From Calonectria ilicicola (taxonomy: Eukaryota > Ascomycota > Sordariomycetes > Hypocreales > Nectriaceae): a stretch of DNA of 64,000 nucleotides. This document shows positions 46,736 through 58,854 of this stretch, one piece after another. How positions within the stretch are numbered: position 1 is the stretch's first letter; every line of letters starts with the position of its first letter. The notes beneath the pieces are model-generated. The model was not told where the DNA came from, made no database searches, and saw only the letters and a program-made list of their open reading frames with translations. Location: the NCBI GenBank assembly GCA_020809705.1, contig CP085835.1, positions 2,542,001 through 2,606,000 on the forward strand, in the 5' to 3' direction. The translations under genes were made by a program, and so were the position numbers.

Positions 46736-47431
46736 AATCAAGTTCAGTTGAACCCGATGGTGATTGAGAATCACGTGATGGAAGTGAGTGGAATTATTTT
46801 ACAATATGGCGAGCCACAGCATTACAGACATTTTGGAGTAAGGGCCCGTCCGTGCTGGCAGTCAACCCGCACAAGACCGGATGTATTGCGTGCTGTCATA
46901 TCGCGCGTACAACTTCGACCACCTGTAAGACAATTACTCAAGCTAAATTAGACAACACAAATGAGAACTGAAAAAGTGAGAGATATTGGCAGTGTGCTTA
47001 CGAAGGTTTCCCTCCACGGGTCTGCGAACTCCCCACTTTCTGACTTGATTCAATAAGTGCTGATGAAATCAAACCTCCACGGAGTTTGTGAGAGTTCCAC
47101 TTTCTCCCCAATTAGCTCTAGTAGTACCCCACTACCCTGGTCATACACCTTGGGGCAACGATTTTTGCCCAGGTGTGAATTTTGGAACACAACACTGATG
47201 ACTGGCTGCGTGGAGACAGTCTATTAGTTGGGGATGCCACGGAAACTGAGGTCTCGAGATTTCTATACTATGCTGAAATTGGATTTGATAATCATCAGAA
47301 TTCTCAACAAAGTAAGAAATGATGAATTCACTGTACCGCATCGTTCTGATGAATGGTGGAGGATTTAAACATATACTGGTGTGAATGATTGATTCAATTC
47401 AATCCCAAATTATCTCACAACAGTTCCAAAA
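46736..47431. other. Intergenic, hydrolase promoter region
   Basis: No gene is recognised here; the right end contains the promoter and leader of the alpha/beta hydrolase gene. Confidence 0.5.
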
Positions 47432-48442
47432 ATGTCTTCTATGAAATATTTCACCGCAGGCAACCTGCCTAATCTTGACGCCCCTGGGCCCTCTGAAAAC
47501 GAATCACTCACTTTGGCCTATCAAACCTATGGCTCTCCCACCAATCCCGCCATTTTTATCCCCACATGCTTTAGTGGAACTATGAAAAGCACTCTGTCTT
47601 TTCTGTATGATGGTGAGGGGGCTGTTTTGAAGGACTACTTTGTTGTAGTCTGTGGGCTTCTGGGTGGTGGCGAGTCCTCTTCTCCTTCAAAAGCCCCAGT
47701 ACATCTCCGAGGGAGCAAATTCCCCAAAACCACCTATGAAGACAATATTCGACTTCAATATGCTCTATGCAAGACTTTGGGAATAGACAAGCTGGAGGCC
47801 TACATTGGATTTTCCATGGCGGGGCAGCAAGGCTACTACATGGTGACAATGTATCCCAATTTTGCCAAGCGCCTTGTGGTTTTGGCGAGCTCCGCGCGAA
47901 CCAGCTGGCACAACAAATCATTTCTCGAGGGGCCTAAAGCTGCTCTTGAAAGCAGTATTGACTGGAATGACGGGGAGTACGGGGAATCTGCAAAGATCGG
48001 CACACGGGCGTTTGCAAGAGTCTACTCGACTTGGGCCCTCAGTTCAGCATGGTTCCGCAAAGAGCAATGGAAAAGACTGAACTGCGAGTCTGTCGAAGAC
48101 TATCTCACAAGGTTCTGGGATAAAGGGATGGGAGCCTTGGACGCGCACGATCTGATGTGCATGATGCAATGCTGGAGAGCAGGCGACATCTCGACCCATG
48201 GCCCAGAGAAAGGCGATCTGGGCGCAACCTTGGCGAACATCAAAGCCCGTGTGCTGCTTATGCCGAGTCGAACAGATTTGTACTTTCCTCCAGAGGACAG
48301 TGTTGAGGAGCTGAAATATTTGCAATTTGGCGAATTGGAAGTTATCGAGAGTGTTTGGGGCCATCTCGCTGGTGGCGAATGGGGCCCCCAGGAGGATCAA
48401 GAGTTTATTCAAACGAGAATCCACACGTTTCTTTCCAACTAA
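47432..48442 (+). CDS. Alpha/beta hydrolase, MetX (homoserine acetyltransferase)-like
   Basis: An intronless gene of 336 residues with ATG in good context. The opening LTLAYQTYGSP and the oxyanion segment resemble the homoserine O-acetyltransferase family. The nucleophile elbow is GFSMAGQQ (Ser about residue 128); the catalytic Asp lies in SRTDLYFPPED (about 281) and the His in WGHLAGGEWG (about 310). The elbow differs from the usual GGSMGG of true MetX enzymes, so it is more likely a MetX-like hydrolase or acyltransferase of secondary metabolism than the methionine-pathway enzyme. It has no signal peptide and lies between the dioxygenase and an NmrA-like reductase with its regulator. Confidence 0.88.
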   Translation: MSSMKYFTAGNLPNLDAPGPSENESLTLAYQTYGSPTNPAIFIPTCFSGTMKSTLSFLYDGEGAVLKDYFVVVCGLLGGGESSSPSKAPVHLRGSKFPKTTYEDNIRLQYALCKTLGIDKLEAYIGFSMAGQQGYYMVTMYPNFAKRLVVLASSARTSWHNKSFLEGPKAALESSIDWNDGEYGESAKIGTRAFARVYSTWALSSAWFRKEQWKRLNCESVEDYLTRFWDKGMGALDAHDLMCMMQCWRAGDISTHGPEKGDLGATLANIKARVLLMPSRTDLYFPPEDSVEELKYLQFGELEVIESVWGHLAGGEWGPQEDQEFIQTRIHTFLSN

Positions 48443-48552
48443 ACGTACAAAATTTCTACAGATAGATAGCTAGTTAATTTAACATTTCTTCTAAAAAAAA
48501 GGCGCACGAAATTATCCTTTTCAGAGTGGGTTGGTCCGCTAGGAGACTTGCC

Positions 48553-50489
48553 TTAAACAGTAGTTCCGCAAGCGACATCGTGTATTAACTTCATTGCCAC
48601 GTAATCTAACCGGCCTTGCTTACAAGTAAGATAGCGTTCAAAGTGATCAATAACAGATTTCAAGATTTGGATATCCTGTTTTGCTTTTGGCCTGCGCCTG
48701 TTGCTAATAATGTAGAGAAACAGACCATCCAAGCTCCATGCGATTTGGGACAGTAAATATCTGGAGAAATATTGTTAAATCGGTGTAATAAGAGTCAAGT
48801 TAAGAAACCTACATTGTTGAAAGAGGGTTTCCGTGCTGGTGGCCCAACAAAGTGACCAGTTCCCTACCTGCAGAGGCGCATTTGGCGACCACTAACATAA
48901 CTTGGCTGCGACAAGCCAAGTTATCCATAAACGGACCGTGGTAAAATAAGGATGCATGAATTGCGATAAAAGTCCGGTAATAGCTACAATGGAGCGCAGT
49001 AATTGTCGTAAGAGAGCTACCGTTTAATTTCCTAGGCATATTTGGAGGCTGTAGAACTATAGGTAGATTATTCCTCCACCGTCGAAGTTCTTCGTCCAGT
49101 TCAGTAATACTGGCAAGAAATTCTTCTGGGGAGATTGTAAAGGAAATTGGTGATCGCAACTTTTCATACACTTTGCCTTGGATTTTAGCGAGCGAGACTT
49201 GTTCCCGGAGGCAGTTTATTGTTGATCCATCTTCAAATGAAATGGTTTTGTAACCGTCAGCTGGCTGATCTTCCGGGAGGCCTGTAATCAAAGTCCTGGG
49301 AAAAGATGACGGCTTCCCAAAGTAAATAGAGAGATCTTGGTCTAGTATGTACCCAAGCCAGAAAAGTCGCTTCTCTTGCAACTTCTCTGTATCTTGAAGA
49401 GATGATTCGGGTGCCAGAATGTGCAAGTAATGATAGCCGCCTAAGAGCATAATTTGAGAGGCTGAACCAAGTATTGTCGCTGCAATAGAAAATCTTGATG
49501 TTGAGAGAAGATAAATAGCCTTTTTCCGTCAACTTTTTATAACTTGGGAAATAGCACATCATACATACCATGGTAAGAAGGGTCCCAACTGTGACAGCAC
49601 TGGGTGGCTCTAGCATAATTGCTGAAAGAATTCGCAAAGAGTTTTGGAAAAATCTCTCTGATGCCTCACTTGGTTTGCCATCAATGGTCCAAAAGGAATG
49701 GGCGCAGACGATGTTGATGGCGGCATACCAACTTGTCTGGGAACATGCTCCTCCGCGTATGTAGCTCTGAAAAATATCCACGAGCTCATACGGTTCAAAT
49801 AAATTGTAATTCTTATTAAGGGTTTTTAAGAAAACTAACTGAGTGAGTACATATCAACAGAATCTGCAGAGGGGAGATAACCTTCTAAACACTCGAGGAG
49901 TGCCTCGGACTTTGGAAGAGAATGAGGCTGTCCAGTGATGAAACTTGCCGCGGGGCTTGTCTGTGGCATTCTGGAATGTGTCATTTTACTGAAAATTTCG
50001 TTGCCGATGAGGTAATCGATGCATTTGAGATGCCCAGGTGCAAAAATATTACAGGGGCCTTGGACACGTTAGCTGGTTGTGCTTGATCAAAATTCAAGGC
50101 ATGGAATCAAATACTTATCCAAAATCGATGACTCTGAAATAAGGTGATTTTCTTCTCTGATATGTCTAGTCGCATCATATTGTAGAGGACTTCGGGACAG
50201 GTTGTGGGTGATTCTGCAAGCAACTGTACAACACTGCTCTCGACACCTTCCAACCTCCGAGCTACATCGCGGTGCGACTTTCGACTAGTGGGAGCCCTCC
50301 GCCTCGAGTGCAAATAAATACAACTGTGGCCTCGTTTTGTACAAGAACCGCATGCTGGTTGATTTGCGTCGCACTTGATCTGGGTGGGGGTTGTTAGCAA
50401 GAGGCAAGTTGGAGGCATGATGGGGCGTGTGGCTGCACCTTTCGTTCTCGGCATGACGTACAGGCCCACCGCGCTCGCTCCCCGGTCAT
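48553..50489 (-). CDS. Zn2Cys6 transcription factor with apparent mid-gene frameshift
   Basis: Probable exons are 50489-50439, 50379-50115, 50058-49838 or so, a continuation to 49565, 49479-48813, and 48760-48553. The zinc cluster is split by the first intron and reads C-x2-C-x6-C-x5-C-x2-C-x6-C once joined (CTSC..KCDANQPACGSC). The middle-homology region includes RLFWLGYILDQDLS. Near 49838 the frame ends in a stop (after DMYSLS) while a second frame continues through VFLKTLNKNYNLFEPYEL, which looks like the natural continuation. This is either a small indel or an odd short intron (GTTGAT..AATAAG). The donor near 49564 is also weak. It is divergent from the NmrA-like gene and is probably its regulator if functional. 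Confidence 0.72.
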
Positions 50490-50823
50490 GATTGCTTGGC
50501 TGTTGGCCTCGGAATTGGACAGGTTTGCCGCGTGTTTTACAAGGCAACGATAACTCCGAGTCTGGATTGACACGCCGCATGAAGGATGATAAAGCTGACC
50601 AAGCAGAGATGTTGTTCCGGCGCCGATTCTGCGCAACGCACAGGTCAAGTGTGGGGTCCGCCGTTGTTCCGACCCCGACGCCCCGACAGCCGACGCATGC
50701 ACCAAGAAAGGAATCTCTCTATTTAAAGGAAGGGAAATCCAAGTTTTATTATAGATCGAGACACTGCAGACACAATATATCAAACGATTCAAACTTCAAG
50801 ACCCTTATTTTCCAATTTTTAAA
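50490..50823. promoter_or_regulatory. Shared divergent promoter (regulator / NmrA-like gene)
   Basis: This 334-bp region separates the start codons of the Zn2Cys6 regulator (minus) and the NmrA-like gene (plus). A TATTTAAA element at about 50719-50726 suits the plus-strand gene. Divergent pairing with a regulator suggests co-regulation. Confidence 0.5.
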
Positions 50824-52078
50824 ATGAGCGAAAACATCCTCAAAGTAGCAATCCTGGGCGCTGCTGGCGAGTCCGGAGGGCTGATTTTGGATGGCTTACT
50901 GGCCTCCGAGAACCCTCGATATGTTAGTTGCCTCTACTTACATTTCCACCGCATATTTTTTTCTTTTTTTTTTTTTTTTTTCAAATCATCGTATAACTAA
51001 CAACCGCACAGGAGGTGGCTGCCCTGGTGCGTCCTTCGTCAGCAGACAAGCCGGAATATGCGCGTTTAGCCACTAGAGGCGTTAAGCTCATCCCGATAAA
51101 CCTGGAAGGTCCCGAACCAGACATTGCACATGCGGTGAAGGGACAAGATGTGGTAATTGCCTCGGTCCCACCTAATGTTCTAGATTGCCAGCTCCCGCTT
51201 GCACGTGCTTCTAAGCTTGCCAACGTGAAGCGATTTGTTCCCAGCTCATTCGCCATGGCACTCACGCCAAATGGCATCTCTTCTGTTCAAATACAGGTAC
51301 GTTGGTTGTTATTTCCCTTTAGGCATGTCTTGCACCAAGCAGAGCTCTGTCAGACTTGATGCATTCTGATAAACTTGATCTTCGTGCAATCCAATGACTG
51401 ACTTTGCTGCAGAAAGAGAAGATATATGCAGAATTGGAAGCCATTGGCCTTCCCTGGACTATCATCGACCTTGGTTGGTGGTACAACGGATTTATCCCTC
51501 AGCTACCTTCTGGGAAAACCGACTATGCCCTTGCGGTTCCAGAGATCATCAAGGGCCTGGTGCCTGGAGACGGAGATATGAAAACATACGCAGTTGACCC
51601 GGATGATATCGGCAAATTTGTTGCTCTGATTCTGGCGGATCCCAATACAATCAAAAAGAGGGTCATGGCGTCCGGGTGTGCCATAAGCTTCAATGAAGTG
51701 TCTCGTATTGTTGAGAAACTAACTGGAGAAAAGCCACAATTGAAACACGTAGGTTTTGTGTTCACCAACCCTTCAATGTTACATACTAATGCAATCTCTC
51801 CGCAGGTGTCAGCAACCGACCTGCAATCCATGATCGATGAAGCGAGGATTCAGTATGAGAAAAGTCCAGAAAACTACTTCTTGGCCGTGTGTAAATTTTG
51901 CCTGGAATATTACTACTCGTCCTATATTCATGGAGACAACAGCCCTGAAGGTGCTGAGCGATTGGGATACATCCTTGCCACTGACCTATATCCGGACATG
52001 GAGCCTACTAGTTTTGAACAGTTCTTCCAAGACGTTTTGGATAAGAAGAAGAGAGTTCCATATACTGGAAGATTTTGA
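50824..52078 (+). CDS. NmrA-like / isoflavone reductase-family protein
   Basis: Four exons, 50824-50922, 51012-51296, 51413-51748 and 51806-52078, give 330 residues; all introns fall between codons. The N-terminal strand and ILGAAGESGG (residues 10-19) form an NAD(P)-binding Rossmann loop of the atypical SDR type. RFVPSSFAM and the following KEKIYAELEAIGLPWTIID with GWW match the NmrA/isoflavone reductase group. The first intron (89 bp) contains a long T tract; the last intron is open in frame but interrupts the domain and has clear GTAGGT..ACTAATG..CGCAG signals. It may be a NADPH-dependent reductase or a redox-sensing regulator. It pairs divergently with a Zn2Cys6 regulator. Confidence 0.9.
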
Positions 52079-54461
52079 TATGCAAGCGTAGAAAGAATGG
52101 GAGGAGATTTTATAAACACTTAGCTCAGCTACAACTAAATCCTACGACAAACAGATTTCGAAGAATAAAAACTCCTCCCCACATGCATTCACTGGGGATT
52201 TATTGTGCTAATGCATTGGTTAATTTTTGTAAAGAATGACGGCATGCAGGTCCCTCCCCTCCAGAATGGAGCAGTGGCCGGCAGGGAATAGGTGGTGGTT
52301 AGTCACGTCTATTTCATAGCTACAAATGATAGCAGGGAAGTTTGGGTCGTCAACCAGCAGCTGTTCGACATGACACTAGTGCATCATGACAGGTCGACTT
52401 AGCGTCAGATGCAGCAAAAAAACACCTATGTAGCAGGCATCGGCACGATGGTGGACTACGGACATGGTGGATGAGACGGGATGACACGCTAGGCCCAAGG
52501 GATGGAACTCGTCTCCATTGTATCCAGCAAGATATAGCTATGTCAGAAAGTCTACCCTAGATGCGTAGTCATACACACACATACAGCTTGCCAAGGAGGG
52601 TTGGCGAACTAGGCAACCCCCTTGAGCAAAATACTGTCAGCTTAAATGGTCCTGTAATCGGTGTCCTCGCGTAATTCAACGTACGTGGATGACATCCCAT
52701 CCGTCCTTTCCCAAGCCGCAGCCTAAAATTGCGAGGCCCTTTTCTTCATCAAGCAAGGCGTCTTGGCAGTTCCAGACGCAGCCAGTAAATTCGATCGCGT
52801 AAGACGGGGAGGAGTTGATGCGCTCGTGTCGGTTGGTAGAATTTGTGCTGACAAGATGAAGCAGTCGGAGTCACTACCACAGGCAGAGTGAGATGGCAAG
52901 CACGCGAACCAGGGTCTGGACTGGGGCGCTAGTGCAATGCCACCAGAGCGTTTTGACTGCTGCCATACGATGCTATTGCGTGTAAACATGATGGGCTTCA
53001 GATCTCTTGATGATGGAGGTTCTGTTACGTATTTGACAAAATGAAAAGAATTGTTTCATGTCGTTTGATTTAACTTGCGCCTAAATTCTTCTCTTCATAC
53101 CATCGTTGGAGGGGCTCACCATGTGAAAATGAGGTGAGAATTGAAAGTGCGGGGAGAGTTGCACTGCGACCCTACGGTGCTACTCCAGGTCACTCTGCAG
53201 GATGATGCCCGAGATGAGGCGTGGTTCCTGCAATCGACAGCCATGCATAATTGTTTTATTTTGCCATGTCCATCATTTCCACACTGAGGATGTCATGTTC
53301 TCTGTGTTGGCGGCATCGCCCGCGGGTCCCGACCGAGTCTTGTCTCTTCCGCGGAGCCCCGACCAACGGTATGCTTGCGGCAGAGATGCCCTGGAGCAAA
53401 CCGAGTGGGGGCGGGCCGGCCACTAAATTTAGCGGAGAGGATCGATAAGCGTGCGGCGATGGCCAAGAGCCCAAATACCAATGCCGGGGTCCATCTCACT
53501 GCAGTACCGTCGTTTATGCCCTATGCACTGCCAGCCACAAACATGCAGCTGACGACGGAAATTACCCTTGATCCTTGCCAGTGGTTCAATTGGCGATCCG
53601 AAAATACAAGAGGAAAAAGCCAGAGGAATAATGGCTGCGTCTGTGCGCCGCCCATTTGTTCGTGTTCTAGACGCCACCACAAAAACCAATCCTGATGATG
53701 GATGGATGCAACGCAAGCTGAAAAAAACACTGACTGAGCTTATAAAATGTCCAAAGTTCCTCGGCGATTACGTGACATTCCTCACAGCGCACCCTGTTCC
53801 ATAGTGATGCATGCATGCCAATTGTCCCTCATATGGAGATCAAGATGCCACCGGCAATTTTGACATCAAAGACATTTCTGCACACAGACACAGTGCCATC
53901 CAACGAGCTTGTGAAATGTCATGTGCAGGAAAGCCTCAATTGCGCCCAAAAGCTTAGCCGGCACACCAAGTTGAAACGGGCGGCAGCCTACCACAAGCAC
54001 CAGATTGAGACAGCACGGCACATAGCGGCCCCCAGACTCGGTTGCGTATTGCGGTGTGGTTTGCTAGTGGCTCAATCCCATGTAAGCTTGCATCAAGCCA
54101 ATGCAGTTCTTATGAGACAATGACGAATGTGGCTCCAGAGACACTCCGCTGGCGTGAAAAAAAAACAAAAACACTGTGCCGCCGCTAGATAAAGCGAGCA
54201 ATCAACCCCCCCATCGCGTTAAATTCTTCCCTTTCAATTACAAAGCGCGTTACCATTGCCTCGGCTGCCCCACTGAGTATTGCGGCGTTGTGCCCTTATT
54301 TGGCCCCTGGATATCCACGAGTGCGTGGCATGATCCGATATCAAGCAGCCTATAAATCGATTAAACGCGCCCCGATAGAATTTTAATTTAACGCATATTA
54401 ACTCTCAGATTTGGCTAAGTTTCTTGGCGATCTAGTCCGGTCTTGATATCCCGCAGCAACT
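52079..54461. other. Gene-poor stretch
   Basis: This 2.4-kb stretch has open frames of at most 106 codons on several overlapping frames, including a cluster at 53.2-54.1 kb, none of them recognisable. The right end carries the promoter of the aldehyde dehydrogenase gene. No RNA gene or repeat family is seen. Confidence 0.45.
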
Positions 54462-56242
54462 ATGGGTGACGTCCGGCCTTATACGTCGGCTGAGGAGCGT
54501 GACGAGGCTTATACTCGGGTGACGCAGACTTATGCAACAGGCAAGACCAAGTCGCTCAAATGGCGAAAGTGGCAATTGAAACAGTTCTATTGGATGGTCC
54601 ACGACAACGAAAAGGCCATCACTGAAGCACTTGGCAAAGACTTGAGGCGTCATGACCTGGAATCGTGGTTTTGCGAGCTCAGGCACCTCATGGATGATGC
54701 CCTTCACCACTTGGAGCACTTGGAGGAGTGGACCGCTGATGAGCCTGTTGAGGGCGCGGGATTCATCCTTGGAACACTGAGCAAAGCTCGCATTCGAAAG
54801 GAGCCGCTGGGAGTTGTCCTTGTCATCGGCGCCTGGAACTTCCCCTTCCTCCTCACCCTGCTGCCCATCATTCCGGCCATCGCAGCCGGCAACTGTGTTG
54901 TCATTAAGCCTTCTGAACTTTCAGTGGCATCTCAGAACCTCATGGCGGATCTGGTTCCCAAGTATCTTGACCCCGAAGCCATCCGTGTCATCACCGGAGG
55001 CCCTCAGGAAACTTCAGCCCTCCTGACTCTCAAGTTCAACCACATCTTCTTCACGGGCTCTGCCGCAGTGGCAAAGTTCATCACCGCAGCCGCCGCAAAG
55101 CATCTGACGCCGACGGTTCTCGAGCTCGGCGGACAAGGCCCGGCCATTATCACGCCCAGTGCCGACATCGACCTTGCCGCGAAACGAATTGCATTCGCCA
55201 AATACATCAACAGCGGTCAGATCTGTCTATCTGTCAACCATGTCTTTGCCGACCCCATCATCTACGATGAGTTTATCAAGAGGCTAGTGCACTGGTCCAA
55301 AACCTTTGCCGGCAACGAGGAGGGACAGCGATGCAAGATTGTGAATAGCAGAAACTACAACCGCCTCAAGACCCTTGTGGACAAGTCAGATGGAGAAGTC
55401 CACCTGGCGTCCGAGACAGTTGAAGAACACAACCTATTGTCCACGTCGGTTGTAGCGAATGTGACTATGCAAGGTAAGCGGCGGATAGCCATCGGCGCAC
55501 GAGCCAGCAAAACTCAAAAAAACGGAAGAAGCACAAAGGGGCTAACATGATCAACAGACTCTCTGCTGAGCGAGGAGCTCTTTGGTCCAATTTGTCCAGT
55601 TATCAAGGCAAACTACCAGGAAGCAGTCAAGGAAATCAACGCGTGAGTGCCATTCATCCCAATATGCCTGCGCCTATTTACTAACCGACCATAGCCTACC
55701 CCATCCCCTTGCCATCTATATTTTCGGTACCGTTCGATCGGAAATTGACCACGGTTAGTTAGACCTTGCATCTCTATCTAAAACCAAACACACCGCGGCT
55801 AACTGTTCTATTCTTAGTCATTCACAACACCACCTCGGGAGGCGTCACCATCAACGATGTCATCGTGCACCACAATGTGCCAAATGCCCCATTCGGCGGC
55901 GTGGGCGATTCTGGAATGGGCTACTACCACGGAAATTACGGGTTCCGAGCTTTTACTCATTCGCGAACCATTGTGGAGCCGCCCATGTGGCTCGAGAGGC
56001 TCATGGCGGCCCGCTACCCGCCCTTCGACATGCGCGACAAGGCCAAGTTCCCCATCGAGGGCAAGGTCAGGTTCAAGAGAGGCGAGACCATGGAGAGCCA
56101 GGTTATTTGCAACCGCGGCAAGATTATGCGCAAGGTCAAGTCTGGCCTCTTGGCTGCTGTTCTCGCCGTGCTACTGGCCGAAAAGTTCCTTGGCTTCAAT
56201 TTGATCACGAGGGCCAAGGCATGGCTATCAGGCTTTTTGTAA
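54462..56242 (+). CDS. Class 3 fatty aldehyde dehydrogenase, tail-anchored
   Basis: Four exons, 54462-55473, 55558-55642, 55695-55753 and 55818-56242, encode 526 residues. Landmarks of NAD(P)-dependent aldehyde dehydrogenases are GAWNFPF, the FTGS nucleotide loop, the general-base Glu in LELGGQGP (about residue 220) and the catalytic Cys in SGQICLSV (about 256), then EELFGPICPV and APFGGVGDSGMG. The C-terminal ~35 residues contain a hydrophobic stretch (SGLLAAVLAVLLAEKFLGF) that probably anchors it in the ER or peroxisomal membrane, as in microsomal fatty aldehyde dehydrogenases. It belongs to the class 3/apocarotenal-oxidising group, so substrates may be long-chain fatty aldehydes or apocarotenals. 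Confidence 0.93.
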
Positions 56243-58042
56243 TAGTTGTGTAATGGTATTAAATTATTTTAAGAAAAAAATTATGGTTTTATTTTATGTG
56301 CACACGAGAGTAGGTTGTTTCGACGTTCTAGAACCTCGGGTCACATCCAACTATTGAAAGACCCAACTTTACGAGCGGGTTCTAGAAGAGGCGTCTCCGA
56401 ACACGATAATAGGACTGGGGTTGTTTGACCAATGACACATCTGCCGATAATGGCTGCAAGGGGGCGTATAATACGTCACAGTACAGGCCACTCCTAGTCA
56501 GATGCATAGGGTGCCGCGGCAGCCCCGAGCAGGGAAAGTACGAGCCATTCTCTACCCAATCGACTATTATGATTTTCTACTCTTGCCATACAATTTGAAC
56601 TAAGGAATATCTGACAGTCTCTATGAAGACTTCCCTTCAAATTATCTTACTTGATTAAAACCGGTAGGACCCGTAACCCAATGCCCCGCATGGCGAGGTT
56701 GTTGTGAGAATGTTGGCTGTAGGGTAAGTCGGCTTTCACCGTGAATTCGCTCAATTGGGAGGTCATCTTGCGATATTATTGGCCATGTCCCCTGTCCGCA
56801 AAATCCCTCTCAAGATGGCTTAGTATAATCGGCAGGTCTGGTGATTGAATTTCATCTTATCTACCAGTCGAATTGATTAATAGCCCCTTATTAAAATGCT
56901 ATATATTTTGTTCATAGCTTTCCACGATACATGTGCGCTCCGGCAGCAATAGACGTGGCGGACATTCCGGGATGAAAAATCTCAACTCTCACCTGACCGA
57001 TTCCAATGCCGTATTCTTGGAAAGTCTGAGAGTGCGCTCGGTTGTCAATCTATTCGCAGAGACGCTTTGGGACTCCTTCCAGACACGGCATGACGGCTCA
57101 TCAAAGGGATTCTCTTGGCAGTACGAGCTCCCCCACCGCCTGCTTCATCCAGTTAACCAAAAGGATTTCGTCTGTTGGTCCTCCGGAAGCAGCATTCCGG
57201 CTGCGACACCACAGGCTTTTTCCCTCGGCAGTCCAGCGGATTCAAAGTCTCCAGATTTTCTGGGCTGCCAAGAAGGGGTACCTGGCGGGTTTTGATCGTG
57301 ATTGGTGTGATTTCTCCAGGACGAGTTGGGATGAAACGGTTGAGCTAGCCAGGGTGAACCCAATCATCGGATGAAGCCGTTGGTAGATGGGGCTAGGGTC
57401 TTGGACATGGGAGCCATGTTCGTCCGCCACCCAATGACCGTTTCAAATAGATGGTTACTGCAAGAGTGTGCATGAAAATTAAGATTGCAGTTCAGTGCGT
57501 CCGGGCGATTCGGCAGTGTGTTCTTTTATTCCAACTCGAAGACTGCGCAACAACAACAGTATCGGTTCAGAAATGATCGCAATACAATGGCAACTCCAAG
57601 AAAAAATGGGCAAGGGATGATCTAAATAAAAATATTTGGAAGAATAGTCCCATTTCAATGCTCTTCTTGACCACTCCAGCCAAAAACCGTTTAGCATCGT
57701 GGGCCCTCGCAGGGACCCCCTTGCGCAAATGTGTCACGCTAGCATTCGCTCAGGGGTTTGTACGAATATTGTAATGAGGACAGGCTTTCCGGAGAGGCAT
57801 CCCCCAAACTTTAAGTATTCTCGACGTAGCATTGGGACCATAAAGTACCCTCGTACTCGCTAAAGACGGAAATTGCTTTGAATCGACAACATGATTCGGC
57901 CGTGGGTTCAGGCACAATCCTGGGACATGCAGGTTTGTAGGTGGAATAAAGATAGATGCGTTTCCCGTATTTTTTCGACGATCAACCGTCTTGCATACTT
58001 GCACTTCGTATTCTGTCTGTCCTTACTGTAGATCTCTTCACA
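56243..58042. other. Intergenic, no supported gene
   Basis: In this 1.8-kb stretch two overlapping frames at 56933-57374 (120 and 110 codons) are open but mutually exclusive and unrecognised. The right end holds the promoter of the GPI-anchored protein gene. Confidence 0.45.
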
Positions 58043-58854
58043 ATGATGAAGCAAATCAGTCCTTTCGCTTTGGGGCTGGCTTTCCTGTCCACCTTGGGAG
58101 CTGTCCAGGACAGTTCGACGCTAGATATCTCTGGTGCTACGCTAGGCCAGGATACAGCTTTCTTGGACGGCAACATGTGAGTGGTCACGCGATCTATTTG
58201 TCCCGGTATTTTTTTATGAGTTGAGTGTAAGGCTGACACAAAGGTTTGCACAACAGTCGCATGTACGCCTCGGATTCAGGAACAGCCAGCTTCACTCTCC
58301 CCGCCACGTTCCCTAAGAATAGCAAGGATGGAGACGCCATCCACATCGCCGTCAATCTCGAGATCTCGAACCCCGGCGAGGGCTTTGACCCGCGATCCGG
58401 CAAGGCGCCCAAGTCTGGCCTCGACTCATCCGATCTCTGCCAGCTGAGCGTTACTCTGGGTTCTACCGCCGTCTGGGTTGGACAGCTGCTGCCCACCTAC
58501 AAGGTGCTCCAGCTCGGCACCAAGCGCTCCTTCAACTACACCACCGGTTTGTCCGATGTCACCATGTCGTTCCAGCAGTCGTGCCCCAGCCCCGCCTCCG
58601 AGTTCCTGGTCCACGGTGCAAAGCTCTTTATTGGTGAACCCATCGACGAGACCACTGCCACGGCTACTGCAACTTCCACCGGCTCTTCCAGCACCGGCTT
58701 CGCTACTGCTGAGGCCGTCGAACTTAGCGCCGTCACCAGCACCTCTTCTTCCGCTCCTTCGTCCTCGACCGACTCTGCCGCTAGCTTGTCCAAGCCCGCT
58801 TCCATCGGTATCTACGGAGGACTCGCTGCTTTGGCCCTCCTGAGATATCTCTAA
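58043..58854 (+). CDS. GPI-anchored Ser/Thr-rich surface protein
   Basis: Exons 58043-58176 and 58257-58854, joined across an 80-bp intron, encode 243 residues. Residues 1-20 form a signal peptide (MMKQISPFALGLAFLSTLGA). The central ~150 residues are a compact domain with two cysteines (SDLCQLS, QQSCPSP) and a potential N-glycosylation site (NYTT). From about residue 170 the chain becomes rich in S, T and A, and it ends in a hydrophobic tail (IGIYGGLAALALLRYL), the expected GPI-attachment layout. It is likely a cell-wall or plasma-membrane protein; the central domain is not one I can name. Confidence 0.85.

Noticed and set aside
53202..54123. Cluster of overlapping 65-106-codon frames
   Set aside because: Several frames on both strands are open together, as in GC-balanced non-coding DNA; no product is recognisable.
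56933..57374. Two overlapping 110-120-codon plus-strand frames
   Set aside because: They are mutually exclusive, lack a promoter-like element or splice signals, and encode nothing recognisable. I could not support either.
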